DNA of 5,435 nt from Deferribacteres bacterium. GTDB lineage: Bacteria; Thermosulfidibacterota; Thermosulfidibacteria; Thermosulfidibacterales; Thermosulfidibacteraceae. Where the stretch lies: assembly GCA_013153205.1 (NCBI GenBank), contig JAADEW010000047.1, forward strand, positions 1 to 5,435. The letters run 5' to 3'. A model generated the notes under the pieces. That model did not search any database. It was not told the origin of the DNA and saw only the letters and a program-made list of their open reading frames with translations. Both the position numbers and the translations under genes were made by a program. This document shows, in pieces, positions 5,005 through 5,435 of the stretch (positions within the stretch are counted from its first letter, which is position 1; each line of letters begins with the position of its first letter).

Positions 5005-5435
5005 TCACCCCTTGCACTCAGGTATTTTTTTAAGTCTAAATCCACACTTCAAACTTTTCAATCTCCTGTAAGCCGCACAGTAAAAAATGTTATTCTCATC
5101 AAAATTTCTCAAAAAGCTTTCAAGAACCAAACATGCCCTCTTTCTCATACCTATTTTTTCATAACTGTCGGCAAGAAGTAAATAAGCCTGAGGAGTTAAA
5201 AACTTATCGTTAAAAGAGGAGATAAACCTATGCAAAAGGGGGATAGCTTTTCTATAACTTCTCCCATACCAGTATTTATAAGCTTTCTGGTATAAACTCA
5301 GCCGGGAAGAATCTCTATCTATAACAATTTCTTTTTCCCTATATGCCTTTATGTTCTTGACAGCCTTCTCAAACATGTCCCACTTTGAAAGGGCTTCGTC
5401 AACCTTTGCCTCTATGAGAAACTGCCTCTCCTCAA
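5005..5435 (-). CDS. TPR-like helical repeat protein, 5' end missing
   Basis: The frame stays open to the right edge of the window, so this is the C-terminal 142 residues of a longer protein. The codons before the internal ATG at 5376 encode charged helical sequence (EERQFLIEAKVDEALSKWD) continuous with what follows, so that ATG is probably not the start. Two tetratricopeptide-like units can be seen: about visible residues 47-80 (YQKAYKYWYGRSYRKAIPLL) and 83-116 (AYLLLADSYEKIGMRKRACL). The spacing of Ala, Gly and Tyr is TPR-like, and TPRs usually bind protein partners. A short Lys- and Cys-containing tail ends the protein. Whether it is exported cannot be told because the N-terminus is absent. 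It lies 4 nt upstream of the LysM gene, so the two probably act together. By hand count GC over 5041-5220 is about 34%, below the neighbouring LysM gene. The repeat call is moderately sure; the specific function is unknown. Confidence 0.7.
   Translation of the reverse strand, partial: EERQFLIEAKVDEALSKWDMFEKAVKNIKAYREKEIVIDRDSSRLSLYQKAYKYWYGRSYRKAIPLLHRFISSFNDKFLTPQAYLLLADSYEKIGMRKRACLVLESFLRNFDENNIFYCAAYRRLKSLKCGFRLKKIPECKG
5008..5013 (-). promoter_or_regulatory. Ribosome binding site that decides the LysM-gene start
   Basis: Read on the minus strand, AAGGGG lies in the last codons of the upstream TPR gene and 7 nt before GTG at 5000. The competing GTG at 5045 has no comparable purine-rich site in front of it. 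The stop of the upstream gene (TGA, 5007-5005) lies between this site and the start, a layout that fits termination-reinitiation coupling. Confidence 0.6.

Noticed and set aside
5001..5045. GTG at 5045 as the start of the LysM protein
   Set aside because: It has no good ribosome binding site, overlaps the upstream gene by 41 nt and puts an acidic 20-residue stretch before the signal core.

Overview
The window (5,435 bp) comes from a bacterial chromosome and is almost entirely coding. It holds two convergent gene clusters and no tRNA, rRNA, insertion sequence or CRISPR array. Most genes have roughly balanced base composition but lean on AGA/AGG for Arg and ATA for Ile, a habit frequent in thermophilic bacteria. 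Together with an exported LysM protein, a CarD regulator and a fused IspD-IspF enzyme, this suggests a Gram-negative, possibly thermophilic lineage such as Desulfobacterota, Thermodesulfobacteria or Thermosulfidibacter-like bacteria. That placement is inference; the window has no phylogenetic marker strong enough to settle it.

Plus strand (1-3873): the 3' part of radA (recombination/repair ATPase), then carD (RNA-polymerase-binding regulator), a four-helix membrane protein with PIN and TRAM domains (YacL family), and ispDF (a bifunctional enzyme of the MEP isoprenoid pathway). carD, the PIN-TRAM gene and ispDF are joined by 4-nt start/stop overlaps (ATGA, then TTGA), so they look like one translationally coupled unit. 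A short AT-rich stretch covers the end of radA and the small radA-carD gap, and may hold a promoter for the carD unit. The order resembles the radA-disA-yacL-ispD-ispF cluster known from Firmicutes, with carD where disA sits there and the last two genes fused.

Minus strand (5435-3860, read right to left): a partial TPR-like gene, a secreted LysM protein with a duplicated C-terminal module, and a 65-aa Trm112-like zinc-ribbon protein. Gaps are 4 nt and 1 nt, so this is also a tight operon; its promoter lies outside the window. The TPR and LysM proteins suggest a cell-envelope role, while the Trm112-like protein would be cytoplasmic.

The two clusters meet tail to tail and their coding regions overlap by 14 bp (3860-3873), leaving no intergenic terminator. 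I found no clearly new biological system. The points most worth a second look are the substitutions in the IspF C-terminal motif, the internal duplication in the LysM protein, the composition shift at the radA/carD border, and the overlapping convergent ends.
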